Assembly: GCF_003992065.1 (NCBI RefSeq)
Contig: NZ_RQUZ01000009.1
Coordinates: 1-64,000, forward strand
Origin: Veillonella seminalis
Lineage (GTDB): Bacteria; Bacillota; Negativicutes; Veillonellales; Veillonellaceae
Length of the DNA: 64,000 bases
Direction: 5' to 3'
The notes under the pieces were generated by a model. The model was not told the origin of the DNA. It did not search any database and was given only the letters and a program-made list of their open reading frames with translations. A program made the position numbers and the translations under genes. This document shows positions 54,513 through 61,332 of the stretch, in pieces. The stretch's first letter is position 1. Each line of letters opens with the position of its first letter.

Positions 54513-55507
54513 GAGGTGGAACTGATTGAATTATCGACCTTCCCAATCCGAATTTCACGCACTTCGATTTCACCGGATTGGTTAATATGACCGCTGCCGT
54601 AAGTGAGTGTTAAAAAATATAATCCCCAACGTAATGACACCAGATTAACCGCTAAACTTTTAAGCGTTGTTGCCATAGATTTTGAATACGCACTGCACCC
54701 CGATGGAACTGTCTCAGCTGATTGCTCATTCATTGAGAAAATAGTTAAAAAATCTGTTTCAAATGCTTGAAATAAGTGATGGACTTCTTTTACCTCACGA
54801 CAAATATAAGGACGTGAAATCTTTTTGGTTGTTTTAATAAACTCAGTTAAATTCTCCAATCGTTTAACAATCGTATATAAATCAATCCCACGTAACAATA
54901 AAGTACGAAGCCCGTGCGTTGCCTGCTCGTGACATAGAGTAACAAGGTTTTTATTGATATCGCAAATCAGTCGGTTGCAGCCCTTAATATAAATATAACC
55001 GCTATTAAATTCTGGCCTCTCCTTCGATTTACAAGTTACTTCATTTACGTGTAAACGCGTATAAGTAATCAAGTCTTCTATCGAGTATTCCGTCAACATT
55101 GACGATTGCATCTGATGAGCGCAGGCATAACGTTGCTCATAGTGCACTAAATGACAGATTTTAGTCATAAGCATATGTGCCTCATCAGCAAACCTTGTGA
55201 ATCTCATTTTATCCCATGGTAGCTCAGGATCCATGACCTTCATATAGCCTTCGTTAAATTTTTCTACTATTTTACTTGCATGACGTCGTGAAAAAATATG
55301 TAACTTCAAATACTCTACCAATAACATATAACCTTCGTTAAAGGGCTTCATAACTGACGGCATACAGTTTATATCGACTAATGTTTCCTCTAATAACTCT
55401 TCCAAAGCACAGAGGAAAAAATTTATATATTGCGGAATTATAAAATCTTTACCGGCATCGATATAATATGCGCGATTTATTAAATTTTTCCTGTCATTTT
55501 CGGACAT
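54497..55507 (-). CDS. unrecognised 336-residue protein
   Basis: The ATG at 55507 follows GGGGAGTG. The protein is soluble-looking, helical and rich in aromatic and Cys/His residues, with no signal peptide. Two related segments, VMKPFNEGYMLLVEYLKLHI and IVEKFNEGYMKVMDPEL, suggest an internal repeat, and a third weaker one is PEFNSGYIYI. I do not recognise a family. It ends just before the rib promoter. Its leader has an 8-bp inverted repeat (55530-55554) followed by U, a possible attenuator. Confidence 0.8.
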   Translation of the reverse strand: MSENDRKNLINRAYYIDAGKDFIIPQYINFFLCALEELLEETLVDINCMPSVMKPFNEGYMLLVEYLKLHIFSRRHASKIVEKFNEGYMKVMDPELPWDKMRFTRFADEAHMLMTKICHLVHYEQRYACAHQMQSSMLTEYSIEDLITYTRLHVNEVTCKSKERPEFNSGYIYIKGCNRLICDINKNLVTLCHEQATHGLRTLLLRGIDLYTIVKRLENLTEFIKTTKKISRPYICREVKEVHHLFQAFETDFLTIFSMNEQSAETVPSGCSAYSKSMATTLKSLAVNLVSLRWGLYFLTLTYGSGHINQSGEIEVREIRIGKVDNSISSTSCTIS

Positions 55508-55529
55508 ACATTCAACACTCCCCGTAAAA

Positions 55530-55554
55530 AATAAGTTCCCCCGGTCAACTTATT
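55530..55554 (-). repeat. leader hairpin before the 336-residue gene
   Basis: AATAAGTT and AACTTATT pair around nine G/C-rich bases, and the minus strand continues TTTT. It lies about 23 bp upstream of the start codon and resembles a terminator in the leader. Confidence 0.45.
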
Positions 55555-56049
55555 AAAGCTTTTCTTTACGTTTCACCCGGATTTATTGTTCTCGTCTCTA
55601 TATTTCCTTCTTTACATACAAATATGGCTGTAATTATTAACCACCCAAATAGCTTTCAAACAAGTTATTTAAATTACTTAGTAGATAATACTACGCACTA
55701 CTACGACTGTTATGAAAATATAAATACAATCATGAAGATGACAAACAGTATGTTAATTTAATACACTACTAAATCAATCGCAAATTAAATATAAAATTCA
55801 ATAATTATGAAACAAATTGACATATTACCGACAAACTCAACTCTATACTTTTACAAGTAATAAATCAAGATTTGAGGTGGCAAACTTTTTTCAATTTTCA
55901 GTGAATTTGCTTGAAAAGTACAAACCTTCTATACTGATACCCGTAATTGCAATTACGTTTTATTTGAATTCATTTCAAATCATCCCTGATGTATACATCA
56001 TTTTAAATTTGATTGTAACTAAATAACAAAAACGAAAAGAGGTTTTTAC
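55555..56049. other. A/T-rich intergenic region with palindrome before the sigma gene
   Basis: Between the 336-residue gene and the sigma gene I see no convincing gene. A TATACT -10 candidate is at 55930-55935, without a good -35. Directly after it is the 16-bp perfect palindrome CGTAATTGCAATTACG (55942-55957), placed like an operator at the transcription start. Confidence 0.45.
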
Positions 56050-56670
56050 ATGCTTTTTCAAACGCCCTATTCTGATTTGTCGACTAATGCTATAGTTCAA
56101 TTAGCTCAAACCGGAGATAAAGCGTCACTTAATCAATTATGCAAACAATATGAAGGATTAATACATAAATACGCACATGTCAGTGCCATACAATGCGAAT
56201 CGACTGATATGGAAAGTATGCTTTGGGAACTGTTTATACGTGCCGTTAAAGAATATGATTTAAACGGCGATATTCCCTTCTCCGGTTTTGTCAAAAGCCG
56301 CATCAAATACGGTCAATACAATGCTTTTAAAAAACTGCGTAAACAATGGCAACGGGAAACGTTTATTATGAACACGCCTACCGACGGCGAAGATGGTGCC
56401 ATGACCTTTGAGGAGATTTTGGCCCCCTCAGACTCCGCCGAATCAATCGCCCTAGCCAATGTTAATAAAAAAGCCGTCGCTCATGCATTCAAAAGACTCA
56501 TGCCGGCTCAGCAAAAGCTACTCAGTGATTATTATATTAACGATATTCCTCTGGCTCGGCTTGCTAAACAGTACGGCATCAGCCGACAAGCCATGCAGCA
56601 ACATAAGAATAGAGCCTTAGCAGCACTAACAGTATTCTTTAACGAAGAATTGAGGAAATATAATGATTAG
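56050..56670 (+). CDS. sigma-70-like sigma factor
   Basis: 206 residues; ribosome-binding site AAAGAGG. Region 2: KASLNQLCKQYEGLIHKYAH ... MESMLWELFIRAVKEYDLNG, a typical sigma-70 region 2 helix pair. Region 4 HTH: LMPAQQKLLSDYYINDIPLA then RLAKQYGISRQAMQQHKNRA. It resembles the small sigma factors of phages and of competence/ComX-type regulation. It overlaps the lysozyme gene by eight bases, so the two are translated together. Targets are unknown. Confidence 0.85.
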   Translation: MLFQTPYSDLSTNAIVQLAQTGDKASLNQLCKQYEGLIHKYAHVSAIQCESTDMESMLWELFIRAVKEYDLNGDIPFSGFVKSRIKYGQYNAFKKLRKQWQRETFIMNTPTDGEDGAMTFEEILAPSDSAESIALANVNKKAVAHAFKRLMPAQQKLLSDYYINDIPLARLAKQYGISRQAMQQHKNRALAALTVFFNEELRKYND

Positions 56671-57235
56671 ACACTATGGAGTTGATGTGAGTGAACATAA
56701 CGGAATCATCGATTGGCGAGAAGTTCGTGATGCAGGAATCGAATTCGCTATCATACGGCTGGGCTATGGCCGCGGTCACCTGGACAGCCGTTTCTACGAA
56801 AATGTAAACGGTGCTATAAACGCCGGTTTGAGTATCGGTGTATATTATTATTCATATGCTAATAATTGCCATGATGCTCAAGCAGAAGCTGCTTTTGCCA
56901 CCCATATATTAACCGATTGCGGTATCATACCGGCCAAACTTGCCATGGGCCTTTGGTATGATGTGGAAGAAGCCCCTTATTGGAATACGCAGCAAATTAC
57001 CAATCGTTGCAGTGCCTTTATCAATACTGCGTGGCAAGCCGGTTACGCTTATGCCGGCGTATATGCCAATCTGGATTGGTGGACCAATCATATCGACGGT
57101 GCGCAGCTGGCCTGTCCTAAATGGTGTGCTCAGTATAATAGAACTTGCGATCTTCCATCGACTCACATGTGGCAGTATACCGATTCACTGAGGATTGGTG
57201 AGAGTTTATTTGACGGAGATGTGTTGTGGTCGTAA
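56663..57235 (+). CDS. GH25 family lysozyme
   Basis: A muramidase of 190 residues with no signal peptide. YGVDVSEHNGIIDWREVRDA (catalytic Asp near the N-terminus), FAIIRLGYGRG, and GLWYDVEEAPYW with the catalytic Asp-x-Glu pair. It has only the catalytic domain, with no cell-wall-binding repeats. The gene lies in the sigma factor transcript. Without a signal peptide it would need a holin or cell lysis to reach the wall, as phage endolysins do. Confidence 0.9.
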   Translation: MIRHYGVDVSEHNGIIDWREVRDAGIEFAIIRLGYGRGHLDSRFYENVNGAINAGLSIGVYYYSYANNCHDAQAEAAFATHILTDCGIIPAKLAMGLWYDVEEAPYWNTQQITNRCSAFINTAWQAGYAYAGVYANLDWWTNHIDGAQLACPKWCAQYNRTCDLPSTHMWQYTDSLRIGESLFDGDVLWS

Positions 57236-57293
57236 AACACAAATGATCATAAGGCTTGAATACTCAATATAATAATACAGATTACCATATAAC

Positions 57294-57329
57294 AAAAGCC
57301 GGCGATGGATTTTCATCGTCGGCTTTTTA
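57294..57329. terminator. terminator after the lysozyme gene
   Basis: AAAAGCCGGCGATG and CATCGTCGGCTTTT form a 14-bp stem (one G-T), followed by T. Confidence 0.85.
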
Positions 57330-57378
57330 TAAACAACTTCTTTCAACATTTCCTCAAGAACATATTTTCGCTATTATA

Positions 57379-57407
57379 TTTAAATTTACTATATAAAAGA
57401 GTATACT
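57379..57407 (+). promoter_or_regulatory. promoter of the type I toxin mRNA
   Basis: TATACT (57402-57407) with TTTAAA at 17 bases upstream. The start would be near 57414, giving a 50-base leader that carries the anti-repeat GGGTCATCTCCA (57436-57447). Confidence 0.55.
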
Positions 57408-57463
57408 AATAATCAAGAGCCGTTATAGTGTGACTGGGTCATCTCCATTAAGGAGGTGAGATC

Positions 57464-57532
57464 ATGAATGTATTCGAAACGTTATCTCTAATGATAGCTT
57501 TTGCTACTCTAGTGGTCTTAATTCTTAAATGA
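57464..57532 (+). CDS. holin-like type I toxin peptide
   Basis: A 22-residue peptide beginning MNVFETLSLMIAFATLVVL, that is, a short polar start, one hydrophobic helix and a C-terminal Lys. It has a perfect ribosome-binding site AAGGAGGTGAG. The pattern M-x-x-(F/Y)ETL-x-x-M...FAT is the signature of the putative holin-like toxins (TxpA/BsrG/Fst-related group) of Firmicutes, which depolarise or disturb the membrane when overproduced. A convergent promoter and shared terminator complete a type I locus. Confidence 0.75.
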   Translation: MNVFETLSLMIAFATLVVLILK

Positions 57533-57632
57533 AAAATGACCTAATCAATTTGTAACGACTAGGCCATTTCTCAATTTGCAAATTTCACTGGAGATGAGCC
57601 TAGCGCTACGAAACACTATGACGGCTCGTCTT
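57525..57632 (-). ncRNA. candidate antisense RNA antitoxin
   Basis: A minus-strand transcript from the promoter at 57667-57639 would start near 57632 and end at the hairpin at 57569-57534, with U-rich sequence (TTTTTC) on its 3' side. At roughly 100 nt it is antisense to the toxin mRNA 3' region. It contains GGCTCATCTCCA, nearly identical to the toxin 5' leader. Confidence 0.6.
57534..57569. terminator. shared terminator of toxin mRNA and antisense RNA
   Basis: AAATGACCTA (57534-57543) pairs with TAGGCCATTT (57560-57569). It starts two bases after the toxin stop. Confidence 0.7.
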
Positions 57633-57638
57633 ACGTAT

Positions 57639-57667
57639 ATCTTAACGCATTAACCTATAAGCGTCAA
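57639..57667 (-). promoter_or_regulatory. antisense RNA promoter
   Basis: TTGACG (57667-57662), exactly 17 bases, TAAGAT (57644-57639) on the minus strand, stronger-looking than the toxin promoter. Confidence 0.65.
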
Positions 57668-57743
57668 GTAAATCAGCATTGACTAAGCTAAGAGAATAGT
57701 TAACTCTTTTCTGTTCTATTTCAACAATAGTAATAGTGAATTA

Positions 57744-57842
57744 TTACCAAATATAATGAATCAATAGATAGAGGCCAATCTTGGTGAAAACAATTAATAG
57801 CATCATAAATTTGACAACAATGCCAACAACGGATTTTAGCAC
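57744..57842 (-). CDS. possible 32-residue membrane peptide
   Basis: A GTG at 57842 lies nine bases after AAAGGAAG and opens 32 codons with a strongly hydrophobic helix (VVGIVVKFMMLLIVFTKIGL). It is about 50 bp downstream of the XRE gene stop. A longer reading overlapping that gene in another frame is unlikely. The small size makes this tentative. Confidence 0.35.
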   Translation of the reverse strand: MLKSVVGIVVKFMMLLIVFTKIGLYLLIHYIW

Positions 57843-57891
57843 ATAGAGCTTACTTCCTTTAATTTTTTTATTCAACTTTGTAAAAAGATTG

Positions 57892-58197
57892 TCAAATAGG
57901 TGATTTTCTAAACTTATCGAATTGTTCTTCCCATAGATCCATTTCTCGGAGTAATTGCTCTTCATCGTCAGAGATTTCCAGTAGCATACGCACATTGATA
58001 TTCAATCCATTTGCCAACGTTATAAGCATATCTATCGAAAGATTATCGTTATAGCTGCCGCGTTCTACTTTATTGATAGTACTGCGGCTCATATTGACTC
58101 TGTCTGCCAATTCCTGTTGTTTTAAACCGCGCAGCGTCCGATAAAAAGCGACCTTAGCGCTGATGAGTTTCAATAGTTGTTTCAATGTATATGACAT
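57892..58197 (-). CDS. XRE-family HTH regulator (copy A)
   Basis: 101 residues, start ATG behind GGGGAGG. The HTH_3 domain covers residues 11-70 (FYRTLRGLKQQELADRVNMS, RSTINKVERGSYNDNLSIDM), followed by an acidic helix. It is a paralogue of the regulator at 59548, sharing YRTLRGL.Q.ELA and the NKVERG core. Upstream at 58276 is a dyad also found before the 58611 gene, so this is probably the repressor acting on both. Confidence 0.88.
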   Translation of the reverse strand: MSYTLKQLLKLISAKVAFYRTLRGLKQQELADRVNMSRSTINKVERGSYNDNLSIDMLITLANGLNINVRMLLEISDDEEQLLREMDLWEEQFDKFRKSPI

Positions 58198-58275
58198 AAG
58201 ATAAACCTCCCCAAAAGTATGTAGTGTGCAAAACCAACAATATATTTTGTCACTAATACCATATCAAATGAGACC

Positions 58276-58290
58276 GACATAGGGTTGTCC
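58276..58290. promoter_or_regulatory. operator-like dyad, copy 1
   Basis: GACATAGGGTTGTC, a dyad similar to the perfect one at 59024-59039, lies 79 bp upstream of the copy A XRE start. The stretch 58198-58459 has no gene that I can support. Confidence 0.5.
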
Positions 58291-58459
58291 TACCAAAGAG
58301 GTCATTCATCTTTTTCTTATGTTTAGTATGCCATAATTTTGATTTTTATGGTGTACATAAATAGGCAACTTTAGTTAATCTTTAATTAAATATTCAGCAT
58401 AACGTATCCACTTTATATTGACTAAATTAGCAGCTACTTGCCAAATAAATGTTTTTATA

Positions 58460-58514
58460 AAAAAGAGCCCCGACAATATACAGACATAAATCTATACGAT
58501 TGTTGAGGCTCTTA
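58460..58514 (-). terminator. terminator after the 58611 gene
   Basis: On the minus strand AAGAGCCTCAACAAT pairs with ATTGTCGGGGCTCTT and is followed by TTTT. The loop is 21 bases. Confidence 0.8.
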
Positions 58515-58581
58515 ATCTAAATTTAACCTTAGTATGAACTAAACCTTAATCTAAACTAAACTCTTAGTCCAAACTAAACGC
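58511..58581. repeat. four degenerate 18-bp tandem repeats
   Basis: Units of the type AACTAAACCTTAATCTA recur with an 18-bp period between the 58611 gene and its terminator; the leftmost is the most diverged. They have no spacers, so this is not CRISPR. Confidence 0.65.
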
Positions 58582-58610
58582 TTATTTCCCTATATTCTTT
58601 TTTCATACAA

Positions 58611-58946
58611 CTAAATGACTTCTTCTTTTACAGTAAAGCCAATTACAGACTTACTTGATTCCCCTTTTACCGTAATAAACATTGCATAATCACTTTCATT
58701 ACCAATCGGATACATTTTGAAAAAAGCGCCTTTATCTTCAGCGCTTGATTCACTGACTTCACCAATATCTACTTTGCCGTTTTTAAGTGAAGCAATGTGT
58801 GTATTGATCAAATAATCCTTGGCAACCTCTCCAGAGTTAAAAGTTTTAATAAATTGGTTGGCTACAAACCATGTTTGGCTTTTATCGCCATCAACTTTAT
58901 GCATTGCATTGGCCAACAGTACAAAGACAATATCATGTTTTTCCAT
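58611..58946 (-). CDS. unrecognised 111-residue protein
   Basis: The ATG at 58946 is right for GGGAGGGTG; earlier codons lie in the promoter. A soluble, acidic product beginning MEKHDIVFVLLANAMHKVDG, with two beta-rich halves (AFFKMYPIGNESDYAMFITV). No motif recognised. Its promoter region contains the perfect dyad GGACATAGGGATGTCC, shared in form with that of the XRE gene next to it, so it is probably under XRE control. Confidence 0.75.
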   Translation of the reverse strand: MEKHDIVFVLLANAMHKVDGDKSQTWFVANQFIKTFNSGEVAKDYLINTHIASLKNGKVDIGEVSESSAEDKGAFFKMYPIGNESDYAMFITVKGESSKSVIGFTVKEEVI

Positions 58947-59023
58947 AGTAACACCCTCCCGGCAAAAATTAATTAGTAAACATAAACTAATTCTTAAGTC
59001 ACTAATATAATAGCAAGACAACC

Positions 59024-59039
59024 GGACATAGGGATGTCC
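59024..59039. promoter_or_regulatory. operator-like dyad, copy 2
   Basis: GGACATAGGGATGTCC has perfect 6-bp arms and lies where the -35 of the 58611 gene should be (minus-strand -10 candidate TATTAT near 59010). Confidence 0.55.
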
Positions 59040-59042
59040 CAA

Positions 59043-59082
59043 TAAAAAAAGCAGGCCAAAACTAATACCGGTTTAACCTGCT
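59043..59082 (-). terminator. terminator after the 59093 gene
   Basis: AGCAGGTTAAAC pairs with GTTTTGGCCTGCT (G-U pairs) and is followed by seven U on the minus strand. Confidence 0.8.
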
Positions 59083-59092
59083 GTAAATTTTC

Positions 59093-59425
59093 TTATTTAT
59101 TTTTCACAATATCATCTAACTTAGTAAGTAATTTATCCGTTGCTTCCGAATTATCAAAATCACGTTCTTCAATGCCTGCAAACAGCTCGAAAAAAAGCTC
59201 GTCTAAACACGCCTCTACACGAGACTCTGTAAATGGTGTAACATTAGCTGCCACATCTTCAATCTTATTAAAAACTTTCTCAATATTCTTGTCGAATTGC
59301 GCAACATCAACTAATTCATCATCTGTAAACGATCTGTCTAACAAGTCCGTCGTATCAGTTAATGACTGTTTGATCTTCTGTTTCTTGCGTTGTAATGCTT
59401 TTTCAAAATCAATAACATCTGCCAT
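59093..59425 (-). CDS. unrecognised 110-residue acidic helical protein
   Basis: ATG at 59425 behind AGTAGG; sequence upstream of it is non-coding leader. MADVIDFEKALQRKKQKIKQ opens a highly charged, helix-forming protein with many Asp/Glu and Lys (DDELVDVAQFDKNIEKVFNK). No cysteine motif of note, no membrane segment. It has its own terminator. I do not recognise it; the charge pattern would fit a small adaptor or inhibitor, as speculation. Confidence 0.7.
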   Translation of the reverse strand: MADVIDFEKALQRKKQKIKQSLTDTTDLLDRSFTDDELVDVAQFDKNIEKVFNKIEDVAANVTPFTESRVEACLDELFFELFAGIEERDFDNSEATDKLLTKLDDIVKNK

Positions 59426-59547
59426 AAAGTACCTACTTTCCATACTGCAAATAACTGAATATGGGAAACTATAAGCTATCACAAGCTTAATACCGGATAG
59501 ACATTACTGCCTTGTCTTAAGCATTATATTATCACAAAATAGTACTG

Positions 59548-59802
59548 TTAGAACAATACTTTCTTATCCGCTTCGGTTATAGTCAGAAAATATGTTACGT
59601 CTACATCTAAACCTTCAGCAATATTCAATAACATAGCAATTGATACATTCTGATTATAGGCACCACGTTCCACTTTATTTAAAGTGCTGGGACTAATGCC
59701 GATTTTTTCGGCCAGTTCGCGTTGCGTCAAGCCCCGCAGAGTACGGTAATAAGTCACCTTGGCGCCAATACACTTAAATAAACTGTTTTTTTGTTCATCC
59801 AT
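59548..59802 (-). CDS. XRE-family HTH regulator (copy B)
   Basis: 84 residues from the ATG at 59802 (MDEQKNSLFK) behind GAGGAG. HTH_3 domain: YYRTLRGLTQRELAEKIGIS, PSTLNKVERGAYNQNVSIAM, followed by a short acidic end. Paralogous to the 57892 regulator. The C-terminal acidic tail of copy A is missing here. An imperfect dyad with ATGAA/TTCAT arms lies at 59848-59860 in its promoter region. Confidence 0.87.
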   Translation of the reverse strand: MDEQKNSLFKCIGAKVTYYRTLRGLTQRELAEKIGISPSTLNKVERGAYNQNVSIAMLLNIAEGLDVDVTYFLTITEADKKVLF

Positions 59803-60012
59803 ACTAGCAAACTCCTCATACACATCTTACTCAACAGTATGACATAAATGAACGATTCATGTAACACATAAATAAAACCCTTATTAATATGATATATGCC
59901 AGTTAACATCTAAATAATCAACAATTTTTACATATTAAAAAATGTGTCAAATCTGATAAAATCATGTAAATATTATATATGTTTTTATCAAAATCTATGC
60001 AATTTTGATACT
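59803..60012. other. A/T-rich intergenic region upstream of XRE copy B
   Basis: Apart from the short dyad ATGAA-CGA-TTCAT (59848-59860), placed at the promoter of XRE copy B, I see no gene or structured element here. Confidence 0.4.
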
Positions 60013-60045
60013 AAAAAAGAGCGATGAAATTAAACATCGCTCTTT
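60013..60045 (-). terminator. terminator after the duplicated-helix protein gene
   Basis: AAAGAGCGATG and CATCGCTCTTT form an 11-bp perfect stem (60035-60045 and 60016-60026), with U following on the minus strand. Confidence 0.85.
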
Positions 60046-60120
60046 CATTTCTTCAATATGTACTACAATATATCAAAAAATAATTTATAGGCTTCTTATA
60101 ATATCTTACTATTAGGACAA

Positions 60121-60453
60121 TTAAGCTTGTTCCTTACGATGTTTGCAGTTACCGGCAGTTTCACCGTTCATGATACGGTTAAATACTGCATGAACTTCTT
60201 CATCAGATTTACCTTCTTCACGTGCTTTATTAGCATGCACCAAAGCCTGACGGAATTTTTTATGTGCTTCATCGTTTGGTACTTTATCGATATCCTTGTA
60301 ATCAAAATCCATAATTTGTTTAAATAATGTATGGATTTCTTCACTGGACATACCCTGTTCTCTGGCATATTCAATGTGTTTCATAGCGCGATCATAGCGA
60401 GCTTTTTCATGTGGATCAGTTGGAACCGGACGAGTTGCATGTTTACATTTCAT
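60121..60453 (-). CDS. unrecognised 110-residue protein with internal duplication
   Basis: ATG behind GAAAGGAAAA. Two copies of a helical unit align over about 32 residues: KARYDRAMKHIEYAREQGMS-SEEIH-FKQIM and HKKFRQALVHANKAREEGKS-DEEVH-FNRIM. The ends mirror each other: MKCKHATR at the N-terminus and NCKHRKEQA at the C-terminus, so two C-x-H motifs may share a metal. No family is recognised. It is monocistronic with a strong terminator. Confidence 0.8.
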   Translation of the reverse strand: MKCKHATRPVPTDPHEKARYDRAMKHIEYAREQGMSSEEIHTLFKQIMDFDYKDIDKVPNDEAHKKFRQALVHANKAREEGKSDEEVHAVFNRIMNGETAGNCKHRKEQA

Positions 60454-60674
60454 AATAATTTTCCTTTCGTATAGACGAATTACATCGACATACTTTCTTT
60501 AGATTTTTAATACATAATAGTATTTCACTTTACATTTATATTATACTTCATCAATCGATAAATTTGAATCTATCGAATTATGATATTTTTTCATGGTAAA
60601 AATCATATAATCGTCTCACGGCCCAATTATTAAACAATGCTTACAGTACAACTATTCTCTAACAATTTTGAAAA

Positions 60675-61328
60675 CTAATTTTCTTGTAATTGTTTTACCG
60701 CATCTTCTATATCATCCGCATGGGTAATCGCCGTAATAATAGATACGCCGTCAGCACCATGTTGAACTATAGCGACCGCATTATCCACGGTAATACCGCC
60801 AATAGCTACTATAGGCATCGAACCGGCGGTTTTACGCAATGTAGCAATACCTTCAAGTCCTATAGGCGCTTTAGCATCATCCTTGGATTGAGTGCCGTAA
60901 ACAGGCCCCACACCGATATAATCGGCTAAATCAACCCGTGAAGCAGCAAACTCTTCCGGCGAATGAATGGATAAACCGATAATTTTATTTGGAAAACGAC
61001 AACGTACTTCTTCAATCGGATCATCATCCTGACCAATGTGAACACCGTCTACCTCTAATTCTTCTGCCAAATCCATATCATCGTTCATGATAAACGGTAC
61101 CTTATACGCTTTGCATAAAGCTTGTGCTTTTTTGGCGAAGTCAACTTTAGCCGCACCATTCAAAGAACCGGTTCCTTTTTCACGAAATTGGAACATAGTA
61201 ATGCCGGCTTTTAATGCTGTTTCTATGCAATTTAAGGCAGCTTCAAGAGAATTATCAGACGTTTTAAAATCCTGAGTACCGCAAATAAAGTAAACTTTTA
61301 ATTGTTCACGTTTAAAACTATTTACCAT
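60675..61328 (-). CDS. thiE: thiamine-phosphate synthase
   Basis: It couples HMP-PP and HET-P to thiamine phosphate. 217 residues from the ATG at 61328 (GGAGG nine bases away). TIM barrel motifs: MFQFREKGTGSLN, FIMNDDMDLAEELEVDGVHI, GQDDDPIEEVR, IGLSIHSPEE, DYIGVGPVYGTQSK and IVAIGGITVDN. Third gene of thiD-thiM-thiE. Confidence 0.96.
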   Translation of the reverse strand: MVNSFKREQLKVYFICGTQDFKTSDNSLEAALNCIETALKAGITMFQFREKGTGSLNGAAKVDFAKKAQALCKAYKVPFIMNDDMDLAEELEVDGVHIGQDDDPIEEVRCRFPNKIIGLSIHSPEEFAASRVDLADYIGVGPVYGTQSKDDAKAPIGLEGIATLRKTAGSMPIVAIGGITVDNAVAIVQHGADGVSIITAITHADDIEDAVKQLQEN

Positions 61329-61332
61329 TAAT

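Noticed and set aside
55817-56026. 69-codon ORF upstream of the sigma gene
   Set aside because: TTG start without ribosome-binding site; it overlaps the promoter and palindrome region.
57744-57995. Full 83-codon ORF overlapping XRE copy A
   Set aside because: The first half is a shadow of the XRE frame; only the last 32 codons, with their own ribosome-binding site, are kept as a tentative peptide.
58511-58581. CRISPR array
   Set aside because: Repeats are 18 bp, degenerate and contiguous with no spacers, and no cas gene is present.
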